From JAAURB01 sp049647265 (GTDB taxonomy: Bacteria > Cyanobacteriota > Cyanobacteriia > Cyanobacteriales > Microcoleaceae): 64,000 nt of DNA. Position numbers and translations under genes: made by a program. Shown in pieces: positions 54,893-63,649 of the stretch (positions within the stretch are counted from its first letter, which is position 1; the number at the start of each line of letters is the position of its first letter). The stretch covers positions 1 through 64,000 of the forward strand of contig JBARXJ010000036.1 of the NCBI GenBank assembly GCA_049647265.1, given 5' to 3'. Below the pieces are notes generated by a model, which did not search any database, was not told where the DNA came from, and was given only the letters and a program-made list of their open reading frames with translations.

Positions 54893-56893
54893 ATGCCTGC
54901 GTCCATCGACGCTCCACGGATTACGGTATTCCCCTTAACAGCCGTTGTGGGGCAAGAAGCTATCAAACTCGCCTTACTGTTGGCTGCGGTTGATCCAGAG
55001 TTAGGGGGGGTCGTGATAGCAGGACGCAGAGGCACTGCAAAATCGGTGATGGCTCGGGCGCTTCATGCTTTATTACCACCGATAGAAGTAATAGAAAATG
55101 CGATATGGCAAGAGCCACGCTTCGCGAACGCCAATCTTGAACCTAACCCGGAAGACCCCACCGTTGCGAGTCAAGTTATTCCAGCCCCTTTTATTCAGAT
55201 TCCTCTGGGAACCACCGAAGATCGACTCATTGGGTCAGTAGACGTAGAAAAATCGGTTCAAACCGGGGAAACCATCTTTCAGCCGGGACTGCTTGCCGCT
55301 GCCAACCGAGGCGTACTTTATATTGATGAAATCAACCTGCTGGATGATAATATTGCCAACTTGTTATTAACCGTTCTAACCGAAGGACGTAATTTAATCG
55401 AACGAGAAGGCATTAGTTTTTCTCATCCCTGCAAACCATTATTTATTGCTACCTATAATCCAGAAGAAGGTAACCTTCGACCCCACTTATTAGATCGGAT
55501 TGCTATTGCTTTGTCGGCTGATAGTTTACTTAATTTAGAACAGCGAGTAGAGGCTGTCGATCAAGTTCTGAATTATGCCCGTTCCCCAGAAGAATTTCTC
55601 AATCAATATAGTGAAGATATTGATAACCTCAAAACTCAAATTCTACTCGCCCGTGAATGGCTTAAAGATGTCACCATCCAACATAAACAAATTCTCTATT
55701 TAGTTGAAGAAGCCGTTCGAGGTGGAGTGCAGGGTCATCGGGCTGAACTATTTGCCGTTCGAGTGGCAAAGGCTGCGGCGGCTTTAGAAGGACGTACAGA
55801 AGTTAATGCAGAAGACTTACGCACAGCAGTAGAATTAGTGATTGTTCCCCGCGCCACTATTCTAGAACAACCCCCCGAAGAACAACAGCCCCCCCCGCCA
55901 CCGCCACCGCCTCAAGAACAGATGGAGGAAGAACCAAACGAAGATGAGGATGAAGACGAAGATAATACCGAACCGCCAGAGGAAGAGGAACAAAGCATTC
56001 CTGAAGAATTTGTCTTCGATCCAGAAGGGGTAGTACTCGATCCGACTGTGTTACAATTTGCTCAGATGGCAAACCGCCAGGGCAAAACCGGAAGCCGCAG
56101 TTTAATTTTCTCTGAAGATCGGGGTCGCTACGTTAAACCGATGTTGCCGAAGGGAAAAGTCAAACGAATTGCAGTCGATGCCACTTTAAGGGCGGCTGCC
56201 CCCTATCAGAAAGCACGACGGTTACGCAACCCTGAGAAAAAGGTGATTATAGAACAAGGGGATATTCGTTCTAAACGTTTAGCCCGTAAAGCTGGGGCAT
56301 TGGTGGTGTTTGTGGTAGATGCTTCTGGATCGATGGCGCTAAACCGGATGCAGTCTGCTAAAGGGGCAGTGATGCAACTGTTAACCGAAGCCTATCAAAG
56401 CCGAGATCAGGTAAGTGTAATTCCGTTTCGCGGAGAACAAGCCGAAGTATTGTTACCGCCGACTCGTTCTATTGCCGCTGCCCGCCGACGCTTAGAAAAG
56501 ATGCCCTGTGGGGGTGGATCTCCTTTAGCCCATGGGTTAACTCAGGCGGTACGAGTGGGAGTCAATGCCAGACAGTCGGGAGATGTGGGACAAGTGGTGA
56601 TTGTGGCTATTACCGATGGACGGGGGAATATTCCGTTAGCGCGATCTTTAGGTGAACCAATTTTAGACGATGAAAAGCCAGATATTAAAGCTGAATTATT
56701 AGACATTGCCGCAAAAATTCGGGGCTTAGGAATACAATTACTCGTGATAGATACGGAAAGTAAGTTTATTTCTACGGGGTTTGCTAAAGAGTTAGCAAAA
56801 ACAGCGGGAGGGAAATATTATCATCTTCCCAAAGCAACGGATCAAGCCATTGCAGCCATGACTCAAAATGCATTAAAAGATGCCATGAGTTAG
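54893..56893 (+). CDS. chlD: Magnesium chelatase subunit D
   Basis: 666-aa ATPase-like subunit of the enzyme that puts magnesium into protoporphyrin IX, the first committed step to chlorophyll. AAA-like module with GRRGTAKS (44-51), IDEINLLDDNIANLL, a proline run (about 323-335), an acidic stretch, then a von Willebrand A domain from about 470 with MIDAS motif DASGSMAL. Linker FDPEGVVLDPTVLQF and the VIPFRGEQAEVLLPPTRS segment fit ChlD. Near 55100-55120 a palindrome-like GCTTCGCGAA core falls in the coding sequence (QEPRFANANL), possibly a small insertion. ChlH and ChlI are not in the window. It ends 79 bp from the DoxX operon, tail to tail. Confidence 0.96.
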   Translation: MPASIDAPRITVFPLTAVVGQEAIKLALLLAAVDPELGGVVIAGRRGTAKSVMARALHALLPPIEVIENAIWQEPRFANANLEPNPEDPTVASQVIPAPFIQIPLGTTEDRLIGSVDVEKSVQTGETIFQPGLLAAANRGVLYIDEINLLDDNIANLLLTVLTEGRNLIEREGISFSHPCKPLFIATYNPEEGNLRPHLLDRIAIALSADSLLNLEQRVEAVDQVLNYARSPEEFLNQYSEDIDNLKTQILLAREWLKDVTIQHKQILYLVEEAVRGGVQGHRAELFAVRVAKAAAALEGRTEVNAEDLRTAVELVIVPRATILEQPPEEQQPPPPPPPPQEQMEEEPNEDEDEDEDNTEPPEEEEQSIPEEFVFDPEGVVLDPTVLQFAQMANRQGKTGSRSLIFSEDRGRYVKPMLPKGKVKRIAVDATLRAAAPYQKARRLRNPEKKVIIEQGDIRSKRLARKAGALVVFVVDASGSMALNRMQSAKGAVMQLLTEAYQSRDQVSVIPFRGEQAEVLLPPTRSIAAARRRLEKMPCGGGSPLAHGLTQAVRVGVNARQSGDVGQVVIVAITDGRGNIPLARSLGEPILDDEKPDIKAELLDIAAKIRGLGIQLLVIDTESKFISTGFAKELAKTAGGKYYHLPKATDQAIAAMTQNALKDAMS

Positions 56894-56912
56894 ATGATAG
56901 CGCGTCTGGGTC

Positions 56913-56935
56913 GAGACGTTATATATAACGTTTCT
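56913..56935. repeat. Dispersed palindrome, GAGACGTTA family, copy 3
   Basis: GAGACGTTA, then TATAT, then TAACGTTTC, one mismatch in the arms. Lies between convergent chlD and DoxX genes, so it may terminate both. Confidence 0.65.
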
Positions 56936-56971
56936 AGGATTTGTAAGAATACCAGTACAACCTCCTATAAT

Positions 56972-57376
56972 TTAGAGATTATTGGCAGACACATCAGTTG
57001 ATTTATAATCTATACTAGCTGGGCCTGCCCCGAAATAAGCAATATAAAACATTGCTCCAACGAAGCCTATATTTTTTATAAAGGGAATGGTTTCGCTGGG
57101 GTCAGCCAGGAAGTTATGAAAGATGAAAGTTGTGGGAAGTAAGAATATAATTAGTAATATTGCTCCCCATCGAATTTTAAATCCTAAAACGAGAGAAATT
57201 GCCCCCAGTAAACAACAAATAATATTACCAATTAAAGCGATATCCGGAAACGGTAACATCTCAGCCAGTCGCTCTCGTGTGGCTGCGTAGCCGAGTAAAT
57301 TGTTAATGCCGCCATAAAAGAAGGTTAAAGATAAAAGAATACGACCGATCAAAGGAAAGAATGATGGAAATTTCAT
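56972..57376 (-). CDS. DoxX family membrane protein, second of two
   Basis: 134 aa, four membrane helices. FFPLIGRILLSLTFFYGGINNLLGY is the typical DoxX start, then LPFPDIALIGNIICCLLGAISLVLGF and the LLIIFLLPTTFIFHNF segment. A good ribosome site (AGGAG, nine bases upstream). It lies 33 nt after the first DoxX gene and is the last gene of the NDH-2/DoxX/DoxX run. DoxX proteins accompany oxidoreductases; some link thiosulfate or quinone metabolism. Confidence 0.85.
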   Translation of the reverse strand: MKFPSFFPLIGRILLSLTFFYGGINNLLGYAATRERLAEMLPFPDIALIGNIICCLLGAISLVLGFKIRWGAILLIIFLLPTTFIFHNFLADPSETIPFIKNIGFVGAMFYIAYFGAGPASIDYKSTDVSANNL

Positions 57377-57409
57377 AGGTTACGCTCCTAAATAGTTTAA
57401 ATTAGACGA

Positions 57410-57850
57410 TTAATGGTTTTGTTTACGGAAACGATCGAGAGATATTAAGTTATAAGGATAACCGATTAATAATACGAAAAGAATCAGACAATATGTTAGT
57501 TGTGAGCCAGCAATATCCCATTTTTGCAATAAACAAACCCCAAACATTAACGGCATCATTAATAAAGATCCGGCAATTAAGGCTTTACGAGTTTCTAATC
57601 CAACAATCATTAATAAGCCAATCATAAATTCAACAATTGGAATTAAGAAAGCTGGCCCCGCAATCAAAAATCAAGGTACAGGTAATCCTTCGTACAGCCC
57701 AACTTGAGACTGAACAAATCCTGGGATATTACCAATTCTAACTAATCCATGTACAAACATATTTATCCCAAACACAATCCTCAAAAAAGTGTAAGCTAGA
57801 ATAATATCTTCTGAGCGAAGCTTGATTTCTGACGGATATTTTTGAGTCAT
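57410..57850 (-). pseudogene. DoxX family protein with one in-frame TGA
   Basis: The frame runs from ATG 57850 to TAA at 57410-57412, 146 codons, broken only by TGA at 57671-57673. Before it: SEDIILAYTFLRIVFGINMF, then VRIGNIPGF and YEGLPVP. After it in the same frame: FLIAGPAFLIPIVEFMIG and LETRKALIAGSLLM. In relatives the position after the LP run is commonly tryptophan, so a TGG-to-TGA change is likely. The 3' part could be translated alone from TTG 57667, but lacks the first helices. It lies 9 nt after NDH-2 in the same direction. Confidence 0.8.
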
Positions 57851-57859
57851 AGTTCAGGT

Positions 57860-59188
57860 TTAGTAAGTTTTAGAGGCTGGATGAGTATTAGAAGATTGTA
57901 AATTAGCAGGTAATTGTTCTCGTAGAATTAAGCGATTTGTTCCTTCTCCAAAAAGATAACATTTTAACCAGTTAAATAATACACCGAAGCGATTGCGAAT
58001 GCCCGGTAAATAAAACCAGTGAACTTCTAACCAGAGGAACCAGGCTAGCCAACCGGTGAATGCAAACTTACCAATGCGTCCGACACCAGCATGACGACCA
58101 ATAATAGCTAACGTTCCTTTATCGTAATAGTTAAATTCTTGAGGAGATTGACCTTTAATTTGCTTTAAAATATTCTTGGCTGCCGTTTGACCCTGTTGTA
58201 TGGCTTCTTGGGCAACACCTGTCATCGACTCTTTTTGAACTTCTGCTAAGTCTCCCACAGCGTAAATATTCGGCAGATTTTGCACTTGTAAAGTCGGCTG
58301 GGCAATAATTTCCTGTCGTTTTGTGGTTTCTGGTTTGGGGTTCAAATTTGGGGTCGCCCCCTCAACCCCTGCCGTCCAAATCACCGTTTGAGTGGCCAGA
58401 GTGGTTTGATCTTCTAATTCTACGGTTTCTGCCGTCACCTGACTCACCCGAGTCCCTAAATAAACCTCGACTTGATGCCGCCGTAACCATCGGGCTGTAT
58501 AATCTCCTAAACGTTGAGGATATCCTTTTAATAGGCGATCGCTAGATTGAACTAAAACCACTTGAGTTTCAGATTGCTTTAATGTGGGATAATCTCGTTT
58601 TAAAGCCGTTTGAATTAACTCACTCAACGCCCCGGCTAACTCAACTCCCGTCGGCCCACCGCCCACAATCACAAATCGCAGTAACTTACGCCGAAGTTCA
58701 ATATCTGTTGTTTTTACAGCTTGTTCAAAACAGGATAATATTTGATGACGTATCGCGATCGCTTCGGGTAAAGATCGCATCGGCCAGGAATGTTGCGGTG
58801 CGCCAGAAACCCCTAAATATTGAGATTGGCTACCTGTGGCTAAAATTAAATACTGATAATCTAAGGTTAAACCTTCACTTGTTTGAACCGACTGGCGATC
58901 AAAATCAATTGCAGTCACTTCTGCCTGTAAAATCTTTACAGAACCGCGTCCGCGAAACATCCGCCGCAGGGGATAAACGACGTGTTGGGGGTCAATGACT
59001 GCTGTTGCGACTTGATACAGCATCGGAATAAACGTATGATAGGTATTGCGATCAATTAACACTACCTCGACGTTAGATTTCCCTAATATTTTGGCGGCTT
59101 CAACTCCAGCAAACCCCGCCCCAACAATCACAACCCGAGGATTTGAGGATGAGTTCAAACGCTGAAGTTTGGTAGGATTGGAGAACAC
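57860..59188 (-). CDS. Type II NAD(P)H dehydrogenase (NDH-2)
   Basis: 442-aa flavoprotein passing electrons from NAD(P)H to plastoquinone without pumping protons. FAD Rossmann motif VVIVGAGFAGVEAAKILG (G23-xGxx-G28), ATGSQSQYLG, the second dinucleotide site FVIVGGGPTGVELAGAL, then AVGDLAEV and TAAKNIL. The C-terminal amphipathic part (AWFLWLEVHWFYLPGIRNRF) could bind the membrane. GTG start with AAGGA seven bases before it. First gene of a three-gene run with two DoxX genes (gap 9 nt), which suggests joint quinone-linked electron transfer. Confidence 0.9.
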   Translation of the reverse strand: MFSNPTKLQRLNSSSNPRVVIVGAGFAGVEAAKILGKSNVEVVLIDRNTYHTFIPMLYQVATAVIDPQHVVYPLRRMFRGRGSVKILQAEVTAIDFDRQSVQTSEGLTLDYQYLILATGSQSQYLGVSGAPQHSWPMRSLPEAIAIRHQILSCFEQAVKTTDIELRRKLLRFVIVGGGPTGVELAGALSELIQTALKRDYPTLKQSETQVVLVQSSDRLLKGYPQRLGDYTARWLRRHQVEVYLGTRVSQVTAETVELEDQTTLATQTVIWTAGVEGATPNLNPKPETTKRQEIIAQPTLQVQNLPNIYAVGDLAEVQKESMTGVAQEAIQQGQTAAKNILKQIKGQSPQEFNYYDKGTLAIIGRHAGVGRIGKFAFTGWLAWFLWLEVHWFYLPGIRNRFGVLFNWLKCYLFGEGTNRLILREQLPANLQSSNTHPASKTY

Positions 59189-59562
59189 GTTAATTTCCTT
59201 GAGTTAACCTTTTTGAGCGACCTTCTTAAATTTAGATCAAGTTAATCTGAAGGCTTGATAAAAGTATTTTAATAAATTTTTTAGATTTTTGTGTCAATTG
59301 ATGATAAATCCAGATATTTTGATATTTGGCAAGTTTTCAGGAAACCTTGATCAGCGCCCTGTAGTCATCATTACAGCTCATTTGAAGTTCAGTATCAGTA
59401 TGTTGCAATTGAGCTAGATAGATAAAAGTACTGAACCACAAAATGCTAGAAGAGAAGAACGAGTCTCTTTAATCGCACTACGTTCAAGCATCGTTTAATT
59501 ATTTGATTGCAGCGGGAACGTTAATACTGTTTACAATTTTAATTTTTTACTCTGAAAAAATC
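59189..59562. other. Divergent region between NDH-2 and SPFH genes
   Basis: About 370 bp. AT-rich stretch 59260-59350 and then a purine-rich segment before the SPFH gene. The frame of the SPFH gene is open to 59503, so its 5' end may start there. No strong hairpin. Confidence 0.4.
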
Positions 59563-60411
59563 ATGGTGACATACAGACAAGATCAATTTAACCCTGCCGT
59601 TATTCTTGGCGGTATGGCGGTTGCATTTTTAGGGATTCTGGCTTGGAATTCTAAATATATTGTTCAACCCGGATATACCGGCGTGGCAATTGTGTTAGGA
59701 AATGCCCAGGAAGAACCGATGACAGAAGGTTTAAACTATAAAGCCCCTTTTGTTACCAGTGTGCATTCAGTTTCAGTCCAACCTCAAACCTATAGCCCTA
59801 ATGAACGCATCGCCGCAGGTTCAAGTGACTTACAATCTTTATTATCTGAAATTCAGGTAGAATGGCGCGTGAAAGAAGATCGCGTTGTTGAATTCTGGCG
59901 AGAATTTCGCTCCCCTGAAGCGTTTCAAAAACGTATTCTTCAAAGTATTGTAACAGAAACTTATAATACCAGTGCAGCCCAATTTACGGCGGCTGATGCG
60001 GTCAAGAAACGGACTGAATTATCCAGTCAATTTGCTGAATTAGTTACAGAAAAAACCCAACGTTATCCGATTACAATTTTGCGGGCAACGGTTACAGATA
60101 TTGACTTTCAGCCAGAATTTGCTAAAGCCATTGAACAAAAGCAAATTGCCCAACAAAAAGCCCAAGAAGCGGCTTATCGCGCTGAAGAAGCCCAACAGGA
60201 TGCCCTAGCCAAAGTAAACCTTGCTAAAGGAGAAGCAGAAGCCGCACGGTTACGGGCAAAAGCCTTACAAGAAAGAGGCGGCAGTTTATTTTTACAGCAA
60301 CAAGCCATTGAGAAATGGGACGGCCGAGTACCGACTATTATGGTAACCGGTGATGAGACTCCGGGTAACTTTATCTTCGATCTCAACAGTTTACCGAATT
60401 CTCGAGATTAA
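59563..60411 (+). CDS. SPFH/prohibitin-like membrane protein
   Basis: 282 aa from ATG 59563; an in-frame TTG at 59503 would add a first hydrophobic stretch (AAGTLILFTILIFY). One N-terminal membrane helix (VILGGMAVAFLGILAW), then the band-7 domain: IVQPGYTGVAIVLGNAQEEP, GLNYKAPFVTSVHSVSVQPQ, VEWRVKEDRVVEFWREF, and the long helix AEEAQQDALAKVNLAKGEAE. Prohibitin-like proteins form membrane scaffolds that control FtsH-type proteolysis; in cyanobacteria several exist. The partner is not visible here. Confidence 0.85.
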   Translation: MVTYRQDQFNPAVILGGMAVAFLGILAWNSKYIVQPGYTGVAIVLGNAQEEPMTEGLNYKAPFVTSVHSVSVQPQTYSPNERIAAGSSDLQSLLSEIQVEWRVKEDRVVEFWREFRSPEAFQKRILQSIVTETYNTSAAQFTAADAVKKRTELSSQFAELVTEKTQRYPITILRATVTDIDFQPEFAKAIEQKQIAQQKAQEAAYRAEEAQQDALAKVNLAKGEAEAARLRAKALQERGGSLFLQQQAIEKWDGRVPTIMVTGDETPGNFIFDLNSLPNSRD

Positions 60412-60496
60412 TTTTGTCATTCGTCCAGGGTCATTTGTCATTTGTGCTTACAGTATCTAGTTAACGAATCACAAGTAAGGAATGACCCATAACCAA
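60412..60496. repeat. Repeat-rich gap of the GTCATTTGTCATT family
   Basis: Words GTCATTCGTCCAGGGTCATTT and GGAATGACCCATAACCAAT recur in opposite orientation, giving an imperfect hairpin, related to 47730-47870 and 24500-24550. It lies between two convergent genes. Confidence 0.5.
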
Positions 60497-61474
60497 TTAA
60501 GATGTTTGACTGAGTAAAAAGGCTTCCACTTCTGATGCTGTCGGTTGTGCAGCGATCGCCCCCGGTTGAGTTACAGTTAATGCCGCCACAGCCGTTGCGT
60601 ATCGAACTAAGCCCGTCACAGCTTCAGGAGTTGAAAAAGCACTAATTCCTTGTTGGCACAATTGATGTAAAATACCCGCTGTAAACCCATCCCCTGCCCC
60701 TGTAGTATCCACGACTGCAACGCTAAAAGCAGCCATTGTACCAGAATGTCCCATCATCCAATAATGACAGCCTTGTTCTGCTGCCGTGACAAATACTCCC
60801 AGAAGTTTACGTGAGGTTGAGGCAATTGCAGCCGGATCGGTTGTGTGAAATAACCATTCAGCCTCAGCTTCGGTTAATTTTAGAAAGTTCGCAAATTGGA
60901 TTAAATCTCGAATCACCTGAATAGAAGATTCTCCTTCTGGCCAAAATACATCTCGACGATTAATATCAATACAAATCCGGGTTCCATATTGAGCCGCAGA
61001 TAATATCGCTTGAGCCAGCGCTTCTCGACTGCTGGGATAAGCTAAACTGAGGGTTCCTGTGACTAAGAATTCTGCTTGCTGCAAAGCCTTCATCGGTAGG
61101 CGAGTTGCTTGTAGTTGAGCATCGGCAAAACCGTCAGGCGGGTTATTTCCAAATCCAGCAAACGTGGGATTTCCTTTAAAGTCTGGAGTCACATAAACCA
61201 CGCGAGTTGGTGCGCTCAGATGACGTTGTACTCCGCTTTGATCGACCCCAACCGTTTGTAATACTTCAATTAAACCGTCTCCTGCTGAGTCTTGTCCGAT
61301 ACAACTGATTAATCCCGCAGGCGTTCCTAATTTAACCACACCACAAACCACATTTGCAGGCGCTCCACCAGGATAATCTGTCCAAGACTCAACTTCATCT
61401 AATGATTTTCCGGGTTGATTGGAGAGTCGATCCCACAACATTTCTCCAATCGATAGTACACGAGGAATTCTCAT
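60497..61474 (-). CDS. PfkB-family carbohydrate kinase (fructokinase-like)
   Basis: 325 aa. Phosphorylates a sugar, probably fructose, with ATP. SIGEMLWDRLS at the N terminus, DYPGGAPANVVCGVVKLGT (first PfkB signature), RICIDINRRDVFWPE, and VVDTTGAGDGFTAGIL with the catalytic aspartate in the second signature. It overlaps the upstream DUF928 gene by 4 nt (ATGA), so the two are translationally linked. Role in sucrose or glycogen-linked sugar use is inferred. Confidence 0.88.
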   Translation of the reverse strand: MRIPRVLSIGEMLWDRLSNQPGKSLDEVESWTDYPGGAPANVVCGVVKLGTPAGLISCIGQDSAGDGLIEVLQTVGVDQSGVQRHLSAPTRVVYVTPDFKGNPTFAGFGNNPPDGFADAQLQATRLPMKALQQAEFLVTGTLSLAYPSSREALAQAILSAAQYGTRICIDINRRDVFWPEGESSIQVIRDLIQFANFLKLTEAEAEWLFHTTDPAAIASTSRKLLGVFVTAAEQGCHYWMMGHSGTMAAFSVAVVDTTGAGDGFTAGILHQLCQQGISAFSTPEAVTGLVRYATAVAALTVTQPGAIAAQPTASEVEAFLLSQTS

Positions 61475-62235
61475 CGAATCGCCTGGGAATCAGGATTTGA
61501 CTCGATCAGAGGATATTGTTCTAAATGCTTTAAACCGACTGATGATAAAAACTCTTTCCAAACCTGAGGATGAGTCGAGCGTAGTTGAGTTAAAACATCT
61601 AAGGTTTCATGCCAAATCCCTGCTTCAGCATAAAACTGAGCCACTGCTAGAGGTTTTTTAAGTTGCTGTAATTCAGCTTGTGTGTCTGTCGGTAAACTGA
61701 CTCGTTCGAGCCAGCCATCAACATACTGAGAGACTACAGTTGAGTTAGAATCACAATAAAGGCTGAGATTCCAAGCATAAGTTTGGTTTGCTTCTAAGGC
61801 CACAGTCTCAGGAAGCGTAATTTTAACAATCCCTGGAGTTGAGTCTAAAGTCAGTTGAGTTTGATACACTGGAGTGCGATCGCGATTAGTCCAGTTATAA
61901 ATCGTTAATTCCGCTGGGGTTGATTCAGTTATCGGGATATAAAAATATAATGTTGGATTAGGATTAACGGTGGTGCTGATATTATTGAGCGGAGTTAATG
62001 CGGTTAGTTTCTTATCCTTAGAATCGCTTGCTGCCGCACATTGATCTCGGCTACCTGAGCCAGTGGTTCGAGAGGGAGCGCCTCGATCCTCTGTCGGCGG
62101 ATAAACTATTTTTGCGACGGGTTCTGATTTGATCGGGATTTGAGCTGCGGTCGGTTGCTGTCTAGCTACAAAGATAGCAGAGAACATCCATAGAAGGAAC
62201 ACAAAGAATCTAACGGAAGGTAGTAGCTTGCTCAT
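61471..62235 (-). CDS. DUF928 secreted protein
   Basis: 254 aa from the ATG at 62235. The upstream in-frame ATG at 62271 would put 12 charged residues before the signal. Signal peptide FFVFLLWMFSAIFVARQ with a TAAQ cleavage region. DUF928 features: APSRTTGSGSRDQC, LTALTPLNNISTTVNPNPTL, YNWTNRDRTPVYQTQ, and a TLPETVALEANQTYAWNLSLYC beta-sandwich. This family is nearly restricted to cyanobacteria, role unknown. Overlaps the kinase gene by 4 nt. Confidence 0.88.
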   Translation of the reverse strand: MSKLLPSVRFFVFLLWMFSAIFVARQQPTAAQIPIKSEPVAKIVYPPTEDRGAPSRTTGSGSRDQCAAASDSKDKKLTALTPLNNISTTVNPNPTLYFYIPITESTPAELTIYNWTNRDRTPVYQTQLTLDSTPGIVKITLPETVALEANQTYAWNLSLYCDSNSTVVSQYVDGWLERVSLPTDTQAELQQLKKPLAVAQFYAEAGIWHETLDVLTQLRSTHPQVWKEFLSSVGLKHLEQYPLIESNPDSQAIR

Positions 62236-62543
62236 ATGACTTGATCTTATGCGCGATATACATCTTTTCAATATAGCTGATGAGATACAGTGTGTTTCTG
62301 ATCTGACTAATCCTTAATTCTCCATAATTCTGTTAAATAGGATACAAATTGTCACTCATTTGAGAACAAACGGAGTGGATACCTGTCTAATCCTAGATTT
62401 AAAGCCATTGACCAAAAAAAGTAGGTTTCAAGCCCCGTCGTAAACGACGGTTAACCCCATTCTGCAAGGGGGTAGGCTCTTTAAAATATAACTCCCATAT
62501 CGTTAAGTGTGCTATGATGCTACCAGGCTTTTGAGTGGCAGCC
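62236..62543. other. Intergenic region with the left end of the TnpB element
   Basis: 308 bp. The first part is AT-rich and should hold the promoter of the DUF928-kinase pair. From about 62431 the sequence belongs to the IS605-type element (left-end hairpin, 62435-62450). Confidence 0.45.
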
Positions 62544-63001
62544 ATGTTTGTACGCTTAGTTTAAAGTTAATCCCAACCCCCATCAAGTATCCGCCATAGA
62601 GGAAGCAATTCGGACAACACAGTTCGTCAGAAATAAAGCACTCCGCTACTGGATTGATAATCGTGGTGTTGGGAAAAAAGAACTTTTTAGATACAACACG
62701 TTACTACGATGCATAGTTTAAGTTTGTTGAAGATTTAAACTCTCACGCTTGTCAGGTTGGAATTGAAAGAATTCTTAGAGCTATTAATCGCTTCTTTGAT
62801 AACTGTAAACAAAACCGACCTGGGAAGAAAGGTTACCCACGGTTTAAAAAGAATTCTCGCTCAGTTGAATATAAAATTTCAGGCTGGAAGTTGTCTCAAA
62901 ACCGTAAACATATTACCTTTACTGATAAAAAAGCAATAGGTAAATTAAAACTTATAGGTTCAAGAGATTTAAACTACTTCCAACTGCAGCAAATTAAACG
63001 A

Positions 63002-63043
63002 GTCATCGGTACTCCGGATGTAAAATCCGGAGCCTGCGATGAC
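63002..63043. repeat. Nested palindrome inserted in tnpB, frame-breaking
   Basis: GTCATCG and CGATGAC enclose CTCCGGAT and ATCCGGAG around a GTAAA loop. Removing 53 nt (about 63002-63054) would rejoin QQIKR with RIIRRADGYY. Composition is much richer in GC than the host gene. Confidence 0.75.
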
Positions 63044-63461
63044 CGCCTTCCGCGGTGAGAATTATTAGACGCGCGGACGGTTATTATGTGCAGTTTTGTA
63101 TAAACTTAGATCCAAGAGATATTGTTCCTAGACTAGAACCTTCTCATAAAGCTGTAGGACTCGATTTAGGGATTAAGTATTTCCTTGCTTTAAGCAATGG
63201 AAAAACTGAGTCTAACCCGCAGTTTTACAGGAAGTCTGAGAGACAACTCAGCCGCGCTAACCGTAAAAAGTCTAAGAAATTCCGAAAAGGAAAAAAGCAA
63301 ACTCAGAACTATATTAAGGCGCGTAGGCGATATGCCCGTAAACATTTAAGAGTAAGTCGGCAGCGAGAAGAGTTCGCCAAGAAAGTGGCACTCCGTCTAA
63401 TCCAGTCTAACGACTTGGTTGCCTATGAAGATTTGAATGTTTTAGGCTTAGTTAAAAAGCG

Positions 63462-63502
63462 GTGCGACCCTGCGGCTTCGCAAGCCGCCAAGGAACGCGC
63501 AC
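63462..63502. repeat. Palindrome inserted in tnpB, in frame
   Basis: GTGCG and CGCAC enclose GCGGCTT and AAGCCGC around a CGC loop. The ORF stays open across it, adding residues about CDPAASQAAKERAP between VKK and RHLSKS, where TnpB relatives run continuously. Confidence 0.7.
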
Positions 63503-63649
63503 CAAGAGATCGTCATCTGTCTAAAAGTATTAGTGATGCAGGATGGTCAACATTTCGTCGTTGGTTAGAATATTTTGGTTATAAGTATGGTAAGGCGACA
63601 GTTGCAGTACCGCCTCAAAACACGTCTCAAAATTGTTCTAGCTGTGGGG

